Shown piece after piece: positions 28,149-37,744 of a stretch of DNA of 64,000 nt. The notes below the pieces were generated by a model. That model worked only from the letters and a program-made list of their open reading frames with translations, was not told where the DNA came from and did not search any database. The DNA is taken from the IMG/VR virus record IMGVR_UViG_3300025697_000014, positions 1 to 64,000 of that record; one strand, written 5' to 3'. The translations under genes and the position numbers were made by a program. Source of the stretch: a virus. The stretch's first letter is position 1. Every line of letters starts with the position of its first letter.

Positions 28149-29210
28149 TTAGCTCCTAAGTACTTTCTTGTATGCATTTACCCAGTGAGTATAACCCGTA
28201 GCCATGTTATGATTATTGATGATATCAAGAAGTCCTCTGCGCTGAAGTTGTTTCCGTAAACGGTCGTCCTCAACTAGCTTCTTGATTGCGTCGTAATAGC
28301 CATCCACCGAATGTTTACAGATGAGGCCATTGCGCATGTGTCTTACTACTGGATTATACACTACACTGTCTGTTGCCACAACTGCAGCGCCACCAGTTGT
28401 GTGTCCTATCACTCGCTTTGCCGCCCACGCCTCCATTGCTTTGACCGCACTCTTACAATGATTGAAGGGATCGTCGGGATCGATAGCGCAGACCACGATA
28501 TCCGCTTCTGCTAGCGTAGTTGGATATTGATTGTAGGGCTTTGATCCAATCAGGTCTACATGGAAGCCCTGTTCCACATAGTCCGGGTGATAACCAGCAA
28601 CCAGCATACGAACATTCTGGTTCTCCAGTGTGAGCCGCTTGATTGCTTCTGCGGCAAATCGCCAATCTCCCTGGTGTGTCTTGGTACCAACAAGCAATAC
28701 ATTGATCGTATCGTTGTATTCGCGCTTGTGTCTCATAGACGCGCCAGCAAAGAATCGTACCTCTACATAGTTATTGATAACGTGTATGGGCTTGTCGCAG
28801 AACTCTAGCATACGATTCTTGAGAAACTCTGTTGTAACTGTGAGAGCGTCTACGTATGGTAGGTATGGAATACTGCTTGCACCCTCTCCGTTACTTGTGT
28901 CACGATATACGTTGGAGAGATCGTCGTCTGTCTCGTATACGATCTTTGCTCCACGAGAGTGTAGCATTTCACAGTATTTCCTTGCCATCAAGAAGTCGTC
29001 CGTTATTGGACGAGATAGGACTATGATGTCTGATGTGAGCGCGACCTCAAGAGATTCGGGTGACATATTCATGGCATTGGTCTTTGCGTCGAACCAACTA
29101 GCCCAGTGTTTAGTTTTCTGATCGATGTAGTGTAGCGGTAGTGTTATTCGATAGATGTGGATAGCCATGGGTACTTTCATAGCGCCACTTATGATACCTG
29201 TTACTCGCAT
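28149..29210 (-). CDS. Glycosyltransferase (GT-B type, GT4-like)
   Basis: A 353-residue protein from ATG 29210 with AAGGAGGTGTG upstream; the start overlaps the preceding stop in TGATG. It shows IVYETDDDLSNVY in the N-terminal domain, then INVLLVGTKTHQGDW and VRMLVAGYH (second Rossmann domain), and a KSAVKAMEAWAAKRVIGHTTGG segment where GT4 enzymes hold the nucleotide sugar. It probably transfers a sugar to a virion or host surface component. It is isolated from the main modification cassette and sits within tail genes, suggesting a tail substrate. Confidence 0.75.
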   Translation of the reverse strand: MRVTGIISGAMKVPMAIHIYRITLPLHYIDQKTKHWASWFDAKTNAMNMSPESLEVALTSDIIVLSRPITDDFLMARKYCEMLHSRGAKIVYETDDDLSNVYRDTSNGEGASSIPYLPYVDALTVTTEFLKNRMLEFCDKPIHVINNYVEVRFFAGASMRHKREYNDTINVLLVGTKTHQGDWRFAAEAIKRLTLENQNVRMLVAGYHPDYVEQGFHVDLIGSKPYNQYPTTLAEADIVVCAIDPDDPFNHCKSAVKAMEAWAAKRVIGHTTGGAAVVATDSVVYNPVVRHMRNGLICKHSVDGYYDAIKKLVEDDRLRKQLQRRGLLDIINNHNMATGYTHWVNAYKKVLRS

Positions 29211-29905
29211 CACACCTCCTTGAATGTTGCGACCTCCAGATACAACTTCGTGTCCCATATGTAGTCATCTGTTGGACCACCGCGTCTGCGGCAGTGTGTG
29301 ATAACAGGATAACATCGATACGGGCGTTCACCAAAGGAATCTACTATAGCTACACCATCACTATCTAGCATCTTCCAGGCCCAGTCTTGCGGCATAGTAG
29401 TATATGAGGTTAGCATAGACTCTAAGAACGAGAGAGCAGCGCTGCCCAATCTTTCTACCTCGTCTCCTAGTTGATTAGACTCTAGGAAGAATGTAGTCAT
29501 CTTGACCACAATCCGACGATGCATCATGTGTGAGCTACCAACCTCAAACAGGAATCCTGGGTCGTCTGCTTTCTGCGCGGAATCTAGCGACGTGTATATG
29601 CTGTGTCGCCAGTCTTCTACGTTCTCAAAGTCGTTACCGGCAACCTCGATGTATACCGAGGGTACTGCACTGTTCTTAGCTAGATTGAGCGTGTCCTCCT
29701 GGACTCGCCCCAAAGCAACAAGAGTAGGCCCAAAGATTCTCTCGGTGCCGTTCTTATCAGTGTATGTCAGTAGCTCTTCTAACTCGGTGGGACAGAAGGC
29801 AACCTGTGTCTGACTACCGTCGGTGGCATACTTATCCCCAAGCCATAAGGCCCGGATATGCGCCTTGATACTAGTAGTCAGTGCGTGAACTATTGAGCTT
29901 GTCAT
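29210..29905 (-). CDS. Tail-completion/terminator-like protein
   Basis: A 231-residue protein with mixed alpha/beta character (IVHALTTSIKAHIRALWLG; VYIEVAGNDFENVEDWRH; RRIVVKMTTFFLESNQ). Its pattern of an N-terminal helix, a beta sheet and a late 'DTKLYLEVATF' strand fits tail terminator proteins, and it lies between a connector and the tail tube. It overlaps the upstream gene by 35 bases. There is no specific family signature; the assignment rests mainly on gene order. Confidence 0.5.
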   Translation of the reverse strand: MTSSIVHALTTSIKAHIRALWLGDKYATDGSQTQVAFCPTELEELLTYTDKNGTERIFGPTLVALGRVQEDTLNLAKNSAVPSVYIEVAGNDFENVEDWRHSIYTSLDSAQKADDPGFLFEVGSSHMMHRRIVVKMTTFFLESNQLGDEVERLGSAALSFLESMLTSYTTMPQDWAWKMLDSDGVAIVDSFGERPYRCYPVITHCRRRGGPTDDYIWDTKLYLEVATFKEV

Positions 29906-30512
29906 ATTGTGGTGTCGCCCTTGAGTTGATTATGTCCCAGAACTGCTCAATGTATCTCTTAGAGAGCTGTAGGATAGGTTGCTGCTCTGGGTTACCAGAG
30001 TCAACCCTCGTCCTAAAGTTACCGAGAAGAGCCATCTTACTAGCAAGGTCTTCCAGAGTCCGGCCAGCTGCGTATAGTTTTAAAGCTTCGTAGGCCCAGT
30101 CGGGTACGATAATGTTATCATCGTCATCCGTGACGACATTGTAGTAGGCAACATAGTACACCTCATACTCATCGTCTTCAGGAATGGCTGGGCTAAAGTT
30201 GATGTACCCACTGGGCCATACGTAGTAACCTTCCTCTATGGGGCGGCCCGGGATGAAGTCAACCTTGTTGAGCCAGATATCATCTTCGGTGTCATAGACA
30301 CCGTATATCTTCTCCTCAACCATGTTGCTTGGGACCTCGTGTGATGTAGTTTCGCCATCCCCAGTAATGGTCGACACCGACGATATACCCGTGTGCATCG
30401 ACGCGAATAGTCGAAGGGCATCATTGAAGTTATCCATGATGCTATCGCCATCCTCGGCGGTAGGGTCATTGATCTTGCGACCAATCTGTATTTTTAGTGT
30501 AGACCAAAGCAT
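29871..30512 (-). CDS. Head-tail connector protein
   Basis: A 213-residue acidic protein starting MLWSTLKIQIGRKINDP. The opening ('LKIQIGRKINDP...IMDNFNDALRLFA') and the 'VPDWAYEALKLYAAGRTLEDLASKM' helix pair resemble gp6/gp16-type head-tail adaptor proteins, in which an Asp-rich loop precedes a helix bundle. Position after the capsid gene supports it. It starts three bases after the inserted HNH gene, which separates it from the capsid gene. Confidence 0.6.
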   Translation of the reverse strand: MLWSTLKIQIGRKINDPTAEDGDSIMDNFNDALRLFASMHTGISSVSTITGDGETTSHEVPSNMVEEKIYGVYDTEDDIWLNKVDFIPGRPIEEGYYVWPSGYINFSPAIPEDDEYEVYYVAYYNVVTDDDDNIIVPDWAYEALKLYAAGRTLEDLASKMALLGNFRTRVDSGNPEQQPILQLSKRYIEQFWDIINSRATPQYDKLNSSRTDY

Positions 30513-30515
30513 CAG

Positions 30516-31223
30516 TTATCTCCGTGCTTGATAGTTATGTATCTGTTCTATGTGCTCAAGAAACTCATTGTAGCCAAGTGAAGCTTTTGCATAGTTACAT
30601 TTACTACAACATGGCACAACGTTATCTTTAGTATAGCCATTACTTGGATTTAGTCTATCAAGCCCACTAACAGGGCAAGCTCCACAATAATGACACGACT
30701 GATGTATAAGAAGCGAGAACATGTCTTGCGTAAGACAAAACTGGATGTCGCGGCGCCCTGCGCTTTGAACATACTTCTTAAACACTCTTTCGTCTTCTCT
30801 GATATTCTCAGGGCGTCCATCACAACCAATTCTGCAAACCTTCATTTTGCTACTGGTTAGATTCGCACCTCTGGTAATAACAGTATTACCACAATCGCAG
30901 ATACATTCCCAGTATGAGAAATGCTCTCTCATTTCAACAAAGCGTAAAACAACTAAGTGTCCATAGCGATTTCCGGTAATATCGTTAACTTCATGGTGTT
31001 TGCAACCACATGATTTTGTCACACCCTGTCGCAACGAGTATCCTCTTACAGCAATGTAGTTACCACAACTACACTTACATAACCACCAAGCACATGACTT
31101 ACCTTCTACCGGATAAAGAGCGGTCAACTCTCCATACTGATGACCGCTCTCGTCCGTGGCGTTACAGTGTAGTTTAACTTCTTTTGGAAGATTATGTTCA
31201 TGTAACACCATTGTATTACTCAT
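30516..31223 (-). CDS. Free-standing HNH homing endonuclease
   Basis: A 235-residue protein. Two similar zinc modules come first (YGELTALYPVEG...CKCSCG...SCGC, and YGHLVVLRFVEM...CICDCG...), a repeated DNA-binding unit common in phage homing nucleases. An HNH domain follows: CHYCGACPVSGLDRLNPSNGYT, then VVPCCSKCNYAK. It is wedged between capsid and connector genes with only two or three bases on each side, and is visibly more AT-rich than both. This points to a mobile insertion into the head operon. The ribosome site is poor (TTTAGAA), so expression is probably low. Confidence 0.85.
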   Translation of the reverse strand: MSNTMVLHEHNLPKEVKLHCNATDESGHQYGELTALYPVEGKSCAWWLCKCSCGNYIAVRGYSLRQGVTKSCGCKHHEVNDITGNRYGHLVVLRFVEMREHFSYWECICDCGNTVITRGANLTSSKMKVCRIGCDGRPENIREDERVFKKYVQSAGRRDIQFCLTQDMFSLLIHQSCHYCGACPVSGLDRLNPSNGYTKDNVVPCCSKCNYAKASLGYNEFLEHIEQIHNYQARR

Positions 31224-31225
31224 TT

Positions 31226-32647
31226 CTAAAGCGAAAGCACGCTGCCACCACGCCTGGTAGCACCGGTGTAGAAATGAACCTCGAAAGCATCGGGGTCAAC
31301 CATCTGATACTTCAAGTAAGCGTCCCAGCTGAAGCTCCACACAGCCTTGCGAACGTCTGCGGGCTGTAGGATGTGGAACTGCGGAGACTGCATAACACCA
31401 GCAACCACACCAGGGTTACCAATGCCTTTCTTGAAGAAGATACCGGCGTGCACAGGACGGCCCTTGATCAGCCACCCATACATACCTGTACCGAGCGCAG
31501 TCGTGTACTTCTCGTTCAGGATGGGTACACGGATACAAACACGGTTGTTGTCGTAGTCAACGCTGTAAACATCAACGTCGATATTGCGAGAGTCGTCCCA
31601 CACAACACCGTCTTCTGTAGCCATAGCTGCATCAGCGGAAGGTCGTGTACGAACTAGAGTAGCCTTATCGCCAGCCTTGAATCCGGTCTCGGCTGTACCA
31701 GGTGTCGTAATACCGGACAACTGGATGTAGTGAGTGGCGTCGGGACTACCGACGGCCCAGGTCGAGTCAACACGGGTTGTCTCGGGATCGGGGGCACCAT
31801 CACCAACTTCGATAGCTTCGATCACAGATGCGCTAGCGAGAACCTCACCACAGTTCCAGAGAACCATGCGCCAGTTGTGCATCCAAGCAACGTTTTCAAA
31901 CTCAGCGATAACATAGTTGAGCAACGCGGGGTTCTGAACCGCCTTGTTCCAGTCGATGTAGTCGCTGGTATTTGCGAGGCTCTTCACAGCATACGTAGCC
32001 GAAGGGCTAACGATTGCGGGGAAGACACCCTCTGTTCCGATGGTGTAGTCAGATCCAAGCTGTACGGATCTGGCGATCTCGACATTGAAGGTATCAGTAG
32101 ACGCTAGGTCGTGGAAACCAGTTGCGTCGTCTGCGAAGCTGCGGTACTTGGAGTTACTCAAGAACGCGTTTCGAGCCAAGATGTCGAGAGTCTCGGTCAT
32201 TTGCGGACCCAGTCTGTTCTGGATGAAGCCGAACAGATCGGTTTGCTGAATACCCTCGTTGGCGAAGGTAAACGGATCTCGGCGGGCCTTCTCTGCCCAC
32301 TGATAGATATAGGAGTCCCACTTGTGCGCCTGAATCATCGCACCGTAGGACGTAACTTCGATCTGCTGTTCCATCGAATCGAAGTAGACGCGGGGAAGCG
32401 TAATACCACGGAGATCCTGTTCCGCGATATCGGGCATCACCGGCAACTCGGAAGTAATATTGATATACTTCGCGTGAGTTGGCAACATGTTGACCATGTG
32501 AGTAACGATGTTGAACCACATCGAGTTCTTCACATACGCAGCACCCATGTACGGGTCCCACCATTCCCTGTTACGGGAACTTAGATCAACAAACGGCGTT
32601 TCGCTAGCGAGATACTGTTCGCCAGCCGCTGTAAATGTAACGGCCAT
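31226..32647 (-). CDS. Major capsid protein, HK97-fold
   Basis: A 473-residue protein. Gene order (TerL, portal, scaffold, this gene, connector) identifies it, as does the composition: an N-arm, then a long helix region (WDSYIYQWAEKARRDPFTF), an ETLDILARNAFL segment like the spine of HK97 capsids, and 'GILNEKYTT/GYG' style P-domain strands near the end. It is longer than minimal capsids, and residues ~280-370 could be an insertion domain. The ribosome site is CGGAGGAAAATC. No protease gene precedes it. Confidence 0.8.
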   Translation of the reverse strand: MAVTFTAAGEQYLASETPFVDLSSRNREWWDPYMGAAYVKNSMWFNIVTHMVNMLPTHAKYINITSELPVMPDIAEQDLRGITLPRVYFDSMEQQIEVTSYGAMIQAHKWDSYIYQWAEKARRDPFTFANEGIQQTDLFGFIQNRLGPQMTETLDILARNAFLSNSKYRSFADDATGFHDLASTDTFNVEIARSVQLGSDYTIGTEGVFPAIVSPSATYAVKSLANTSDYIDWNKAVQNPALLNYVIAEFENVAWMHNWRMVLWNCGEVLASASVIEAIEVGDGAPDPETTRVDSTWAVGSPDATHYIQLSGITTPGTAETGFKAGDKATLVRTRPSADAAMATEDGVVWDDSRNIDVDVYSVDYDNNRVCIRVPILNEKYTTALGTGMYGWLIKGRPVHAGIFFKKGIGNPGVVAGVMQSPQFHILQPADVRKAVWSFSWDAYLKYQMVDPDAFEVHFYTGATRRGGSVLSL

Positions 32648-32661
32648 GATTTTCCTCCGGC

Positions 32662-33318
32662 TTAGGTTCTAGCTGAAGCTTCTAGTGCGTCTGCTTGCTG
32701 CATCAAGGCTAGGGCTTCGGTCACTTCCTTTTTGGCCATGTGCTTCTGTGCTTCGGCCCTCAAGGCGTCCGGTGTTTTGGTTGCTCCACTCTCGCCGGGT
32801 GATGTAGGAGGCTTAGCCCCCGACAACATACTGGTTGCGGCATTAGTTGCAATCGTCTGGACTGATCCAGAGATGCTGTCTAGCGCTGCTATAAACGCAT
32901 CATTATCTTCCGCAGAAGGTAGTGAATTGTTGGCTATGAGTGATGCGATCACCGGTGACTCGCCCGCCTTTGCTGCCGCAATCTGCAAACGCGCAAATTC
33001 TTGCCTGGAAGACGATAGCTGTTCGCTAACATCCCCAAGATCCGTCAACTGCTTGTTAAGATCGGTACTAAGGGCATTTGCGGTCGTAAGATCTGTGGTA
33101 AGAGCTTGAGTTTGTGAGGTGAGATCACCTACATTTGCCTCAAGTCCAGATACCTGCTCTTTAAGCTCGCCAATGGTGCGGTCATTGCTGCCCTGTGTTC
33201 CTCGAAGCCGATTGATGGTAACATCACGCTCTGAGATAGTTGCCTCAAGAGCCTTGATGCGTCCGTCGTCGGTGCCAGTAGGGTTTGCTTCTCCCTGTCC
33301 AGCGTCATTTTCACTCAT
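32662..33318 (-). CDS. Scaffolding protein
   Basis: A 218-residue, low-complexity protein with a long coiled coil from about residue 22 to 110 (IKALEATISERDVTINRLRG, VSGLEANVGDLTSQTQALTTDL) and a helical, Ala-rich C-terminus containing KHMAKKEVTEALALMQQ. It has no Cys or enzyme motifs. It sits between portal and capsid genes, overlapping portal by ATGA, which is the standard place and make-up of a scaffold. It should be removed after prohead assembly. Confidence 0.75.
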   Translation of the reverse strand: MSENDAGQGEANPTGTDDGRIKALEATISERDVTINRLRGTQGSNDRTIGELKEQVSGLEANVGDLTSQTQALTTDLTTANALSTDLNKQLTDLGDVSEQLSSSRQEFARLQIAAAKAGESPVIASLIANNSLPSAEDNDAFIAALDSISGSVQTIATNAATSMLSGAKPPTSPGESGATKTPDALRAEAQKHMAKKEVTEALALMQQADALEASART

Positions 33319-34853
33319 GTCTTTTGATCTCCTTTGTTACTGCCCATATGATTTGAATCCCTTGATGCAAGCTCTCCAGAGGAACCAGTGCCGCCAAAGG
33401 CGGGACCAGGTTGTCCTTCAATTTCCTGCACCTGTTTCTTCCATGTCTTTATTCTACTCAATTCTGCGGAAACGTCAATGATACCACCTAACATTGTTAT
33501 TGCGGTCTCAGGTGACAGTATATCTGCTTGCACTCTGTTGATAACAGAAGTCACCTCTTCTAGAACATCACGCGGCATCATGGGGTACCAACCTACTCGT
33601 ACCTTGGCATTCTTTGCCATATCAGTTGTGATACCGTACATATCTTTGTCAGCTGCTATGAATAGCATTGTCTTACATATCTTTGCTATAGCAGTTGTGA
33701 ATGCGGAGCGTTCTTCTCCTATGTGTTTGACGAGGGGAATGGCGCGTAGGGCCAGTGACGCTGCGCTACGTTGTGAACCATCGTCGTCACCAAATACTAC
33801 TGGTGGACAGTATGCTTCTGATCGTGCAATGTCTCGTAGGCTATAGACATACTGGCCAGCGCTTTGTGCTGAAGAGCCTCTGTTGGGTGGATAGATTACC
33901 TTTGGTTCTCTGTTACCCTGAGCGAAGCCAAGGTCTATAACGGGCTTCACGCCACTGATACGCTTTACCTCTGCATTACGTACGTTGGTGAGCGCAGGCA
34001 TGTTCGTTGCCTCTTCAGAGACGATGTCTCCTACATCTACCAAGCGGGCGTTGATTTCCTTGGACATCTCCCACTTGTTCTTCAGGAGACTCGTACCATA
34101 GAAGCCGCGCCTGGGTGGATGCGGTATATAGACATAGGGTATCCGGTGAGCAATTGGTGCACCCTCAGCCTTGCTGGCATACCAGGTTACTGTCTTGTTG
34201 TCTACACTGATCCTGTACTTGCCCTCTGTCCAATCTTCTACGTATAGCCCGATATCGCTGTCGATCTCGACTCCTAGATCCCTAGCTTGGATCTTAGAAA
34301 TCCCGTAGGCAACAATGACCTGAAGCATACGATCTAGGTTGTTGTGGCTCCAGACAGGGTTGAAATACTTGGGGTTCACTGTCTGTAGAGCAACGGGAAT
34401 CTGGAAATCAACCGCACGCTCTGGTACATAGAACGCTCCTAGAGTACAACCACCGTAGATCTGACTGTCGAGTGCGGCAACAGACAGCTTGCTGCGACTA
34501 TCGTTCTCTTCCCAGATTGTGCGCAGAAACTGTGTCATCTTGTCAGCGGCGTTCATGGCAACATCGGTAGTGGCCTTAGCACCATTCTTCCATACCTCTA
34601 CAGTAGGATCAACAGAAGATAGCGCTCCATCAGGCACCTCACCAAACAAGAAGGCTGTATGCATCACAGTAGGTAGCTCAAACACGTTATACCCAAGAGG
34701 GTACATCAATGTATCAGAACGTTCTGATACCGTCTCCCTCAACCAACTTCCGCTGAAATGCTCCTCATACTCTCGATAGTATGCCATCTGTCGATCCCAG
34801 TCGATGTATGGATAGCCTTCATTGCTTCCCAACACCTGATTTAATAGTATCAT
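33315..34853 (-). CDS. Portal protein
   Basis: A 512-residue protein immediately downstream of the terminase (ATGA overlap). It has the usual portal pattern: an N-terminal 'WDRQMAYYREYEEHFSGSW', a central VNPKYFNPVW strand that marks portal clip/wing regions, 'HPPRRGFYGTSLLKNKWEMSK' preceding the stem helices, and a Ser/Gly-rich tail. It forms the dodecameric DNA gate at one capsid vertex. Length and placement are typical of siphoviruses. Confidence 0.85.
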   Translation of the reverse strand: MILLNQVLGSNEGYPYIDWDRQMAYYREYEEHFSGSWLRETVSERSDTLMYPLGYNVFELPTVMHTAFLFGEVPDGALSSVDPTVEVWKNGAKATTDVAMNAADKMTQFLRTIWEENDSRSKLSVAALDSQIYGGCTLGAFYVPERAVDFQIPVALQTVNPKYFNPVWSHNNLDRMLQVIVAYGISKIQARDLGVEIDSDIGLYVEDWTEGKYRISVDNKTVTWYASKAEGAPIAHRIPYVYIPHPPRRGFYGTSLLKNKWEMSKEINARLVDVGDIVSEEATNMPALTNVRNAEVKRISGVKPVIDLGFAQGNREPKVIYPPNRGSSAQSAGQYVYSLRDIARSEAYCPPVVFGDDDGSQRSAASLALRAIPLVKHIGEERSAFTTAIAKICKTMLFIAADKDMYGITTDMAKNAKVRVGWYPMMPRDVLEEVTSVINRVQADILSPETAITMLGGIIDVSAELSRIKTWKKQVQEIEGQPGPAFGGTGSSGELASRDSNHMGSNKGDQKT

Positions 34854-36472
34854 TGTATTGACCTCACTGAAGATCTCCTGTTGTTGATAATGCGTCCCCT
34901 AGACAACCTGCTGACCTCGCGTACCTCACCCTCGTCCAGATCCGTCGTCTCACCTTCAACGAGGGGTAGAGTCTGATTCAGGATATACCCGATTATGAAG
35001 AGACAAGATGCGATGTCCTGGCGAAGCTGCTTGTCTGGCATGTGCCACATAAGTAGCTGGTTCCACACACTGTAGAGAGATTTGGGTATTTGGACAAACC
35101 CGCGCCCCATGAGAACCTTGAGACAGAGTACCATGTGCATCTTGAGTCCACTCATATTGATTGGTGACCATAGACGGTCCTGATTCAAGACCGCAAGATC
35201 ATCAAAGGCCTTCTGGGTACCCGTAGCATCAAAGCCAGCATAGTACGGGTTGTATTCCGTATAAGCAGCTTCCATTGCATTCAGGAATGGCCAGTATGAG
35301 CCATAGCCGTATACCCATTTGAATGATGCGAGAGTTGCGGGTTGCTTGGGGAAGTCGGTAACGTCAAACACCATAACTACCCCGCTATTGCGGTAGGGCG
35401 GGTTGCCCTGGCCAGGATCTCCAGCAAGGATGTAAAGATGTCCTCTCTGTGCTGGTAGTGACCATGTGACGGCCCCGGTGTTGGTAGCAGACTCCAGGAA
35501 GTATCCCGGCATACCAGCTGCGAGTGCGTCATTCATGATGGCATCTAGGCCATCGCTCTGAGACATAACGATCAGATTCTGTGTGAACTCCTTACCCTTC
35601 GGAAGCGGGCGAACGGAGTGCATCAAACGCTGGGCCTCGTCCTTATCCCTAAACCTACGCTTGATATCACGCAAACTCTTCTCAGTCAGGTAAGGATTGT
35701 CATAGGAAGTAAGTAGTAGAGCTAGTCGTTCTGGATCAGCCTCGTAGTCATCATACGTCTCCCACAATACAGGATTGTACGCACTGTTGGCCATAAGGAC
35801 CATCTTACCCAAACGTGCTCTTCCACCGATCTGACCACGCAAACGAGTACCAAGGTTACCCATCACAGTTTCTAGGTCGATGGACTGGTCCTCTGCCTGG
35901 TCAACAACAGCCATGTCACCACTCCAGGTCATGATACCGCTAGCGTCACGGTCAATGGATTTGAACTCCATCGTAGAGCCGTTAACGAACTCTATCATAG
36001 GTTGGGGGCGCATACGAACATTCTTGATCCACTTGGTGATCCTGCGCTCGGCACCGAGATTATTGTCCCAGTCTATTGCGAATTGCAAGAACTCTCTGTA
36101 TGAGAGGTCTGCCTGCCAGGACTTGGGGGCAGTACCGAGATAGCGAAAGTTTGGTAGCATACAGCATAGGTATCCCGCCACAAGAACCATGTTCAATGTT
36201 TTACCACATCCAATCGCGCCAATCATGATGATGTCAGAGTGGCCATCGAATACGATATCACTTGCCCATGGAAGCGGTTGAACAGGAACGAACTGCCCCT
36301 GGAGTAGAGGTGATGGAAACTTATCAGATGCAATACCAATCAGATCGGTACGTGCATCCTTCTCTAGTCCTCCTATAGGAGCGCTCCAGAACTGCCAAAA
36401 GAGATCGATACCACCAGTCTCTCTTGACCGCGAAAGCTCCATAATCTCCAGTTCGATCTCTGATAAAAACAT
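34850..36472 (-). CDS. Terminase large subunit
   Basis: A 540-residue packaging motor. Walker A reads GAIGCGKT near residue 90. The Walker B strand is MAVVDQAEDQ near residue 190, with DQAE in place of the usual DE. The nuclease domain begins with LAGDPGQGNP (first Asp) near 350, then YYAGFDATGTQ and a late DIASCLF Asp. It cuts concatemeric DNA and pumps it through the portal. No small-terminase gene is recognised next to it; the 147-residue coiled-coil protein two genes upstream is not an obvious match. It overlaps the metallophosphoesterase gene in TAATG. Confidence 0.9.
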   Translation of the reverse strand: MFLSEIELEIMELSRSRETGGIDLFWQFWSAPIGGLEKDARTDLIGIASDKFPSPLLQGQFVPVQPLPWASDIVFDGHSDIIMIGAIGCGKTLNMVLVAGYLCCMLPNFRYLGTAPKSWQADLSYREFLQFAIDWDNNLGAERRITKWIKNVRMRPQPMIEFVNGSTMEFKSIDRDASGIMTWSGDMAVVDQAEDQSIDLETVMGNLGTRLRGQIGGRARLGKMVLMANSAYNPVLWETYDDYEADPERLALLLTSYDNPYLTEKSLRDIKRRFRDKDEAQRLMHSVRPLPKGKEFTQNLIVMSQSDGLDAIMNDALAAGMPGYFLESATNTGAVTWSLPAQRGHLYILAGDPGQGNPPYRNSGVVMVFDVTDFPKQPATLASFKWVYGYGSYWPFLNAMEAAYTEYNPYYAGFDATGTQKAFDDLAVLNQDRLWSPINMSGLKMHMVLCLKVLMGRGFVQIPKSLYSVWNQLLMWHMPDKQLRQDIASCLFIIGYILNQTLPLVEGETTDLDEGEVREVSRLSRGRIINNRRSSVRSIQ

Positions 36473-37296
36473 TAGATTATCAACCTCGCTATTTTGCGAT
36501 TCGGGTATAGATGGAACTCGTTAGGCCCAATGCCTTGCGGGTACATACCCCTACGTTCTGGGTAATGACCACGCGAATCTTCCGTAACGCCAGACATATA
36601 GCTTCCCGTTGCAGAATAGAACACTTTTCTGCGAGTGATGCGACCTGTCGCGCTATCCATAAGAATCCGTTCGTCTTGGGCAGCAACTCTTTTATGAGCG
36701 TGCCCTACACAGTAAAAGTCTGCCTCGTAAGCCTTTGGTAACTTCTCCAGCTCAAGTAGAATGGCTGACTTTGATCGTCCACCAGATACGCCGTGATGGA
36801 GATAGAATGTCGGTCTCCATATACACTTACCATTCGACATGAATCTGAGACGAAGGAATCCGCCTGTGCCCAAGCGTCTTTCCTGTGGAATTCCGAGCGT
36901 ATCGTTTAGCTCTCGGTAGATATCACGGGAGAAGTGCTTAGCCATACTGAATTCGTGATTACCCTCGACTGTTGCAAGACATTTGTCTGCAATTCGTCCA
37001 TAGATATCATTATACCGCAAAACCTGATATTTTGCAGGGTCACTCATCATACTGAATGTAAACCACTTAGGAACGGCATTGTGTTCAAACCTTGGGTCTC
37101 CGTAGAGGATAAGCTCGCACATGTCGCCTGTGGTAACCCAGTAACAGTTGTCGTCTTCCGCAACGCGGTCTACGACATCAATCTGTAGTTTCTCATCGAC
37201 AGCGTTGCTTCCTATGTGCTCGTCACCGTTGTGAATGATTGAAACACACTCGTCCATTCTGCGCGAAACCTCAATGGTATGTTCATATGCCCTCAT
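36472..37296 (-). CDS. Calcineurin-like metallophosphoesterase
   Basis: A 274-residue enzyme with the full motif set: GDEHIG near residue 24, TGDMCE near 57, GNHEF near 112, YLHHG and a C-terminal VGHAHKR. These coordinate two metal ions for phosphoester hydrolysis. Related phage enzymes act on nucleic acid ends or nucleotides; the substrate here is unknown. Placement directly before the terminase gene, with ATGA and TAATG overlaps on both sides, suggests a role tied to DNA packaging or late DNA metabolism. Confidence 0.85.
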   Translation of the reverse strand: MRAYEHTIEVSRRMDECVSIIHNGDEHIGSNAVDEKLQIDVVDRVAEDDNCYWVTTGDMCELILYGDPRFEHNAVPKWFTFSMMSDPAKYQVLRYNDIYGRIADKCLATVEGNHEFSMAKHFSRDIYRELNDTLGIPQERRLGTGGFLRLRFMSNGKCIWRPTFYLHHGVSGGRSKSAILLELEKLPKAYEADFYCVGHAHKRVAAQDERILMDSATGRITRRKVFYSATGSYMSGVTEDSRGHYPERRGMYPQGIGPNEFHLYPNRKIARLII

Positions 37297-37736
37297 TTTT
37301 TCTCCTTGTGTATCTCACACTTAGCATCGTACTGAGGAACAATACCAGCGCTTTCTAGCTGCTCCTGTAGCAGAGTAGCTATCTTACGATATTTCTCCGT
37401 AAGGATCTGGGCTGCAAGTAGCTGCTCCTGAAGAATACGAATCTCGATATTCTTAGCCTTGATCCTTCCGTCATAGAGACTGCGTTCTTTCTCCATCTCC
37501 TTTTCCTCTTTCTCAAGGTCATCTATACGCTCTCCAAGACGCAAAATTGTGTTCCACTTCGTGTCATTGACAAAGCGCTTCGTCTCTGCGTCTTGCTGGG
37601 CTATCTTGCCGTTGAGCACCCCAACTTCTGCCTTGCTCTTTCTAGTACCAAGAAGGTACGCGGCTAAACCCGTTCCTAATGCGGTTGCATATGGTCCAAG
37701 TGCGACCACGACTTCAATCAGTGTTGTGTCTGGCAT
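37293..37736 (-). CDS. Membrane-anchored coiled-coil protein
   Basis: A 147-residue protein. Residues ~5-28 are hydrophobic (LIEVVVALGPYATALGTGLAAYLLG), followed by a basic flank and a long coiled coil from ~35 to 130 (ERIDDLEKEEKEMEKERSLYDG, EIRILQEQLLAAQILTEKY). An N-terminal membrane helix plus a periplasm- or cytoplasm-projecting coiled coil recalls i-spanins, but it is not beside lysis genes. It sits at the junction of the modification cassette and the packaging genes. Confidence 0.55.
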   Translation of the reverse strand: MPDTTLIEVVVALGPYATALGTGLAAYLLGTRKSKAEVGVLNGKIAQQDAETKRFVNDTKWNTILRLGERIDDLEKEEKEMEKERSLYDGRIKAKNIEIRILQEQLLAAQILTEKYRKIATLLQEQLESAGIVPQYDAKCEIHKEKK

Positions 37737-37744
37737 ATTAGCTC

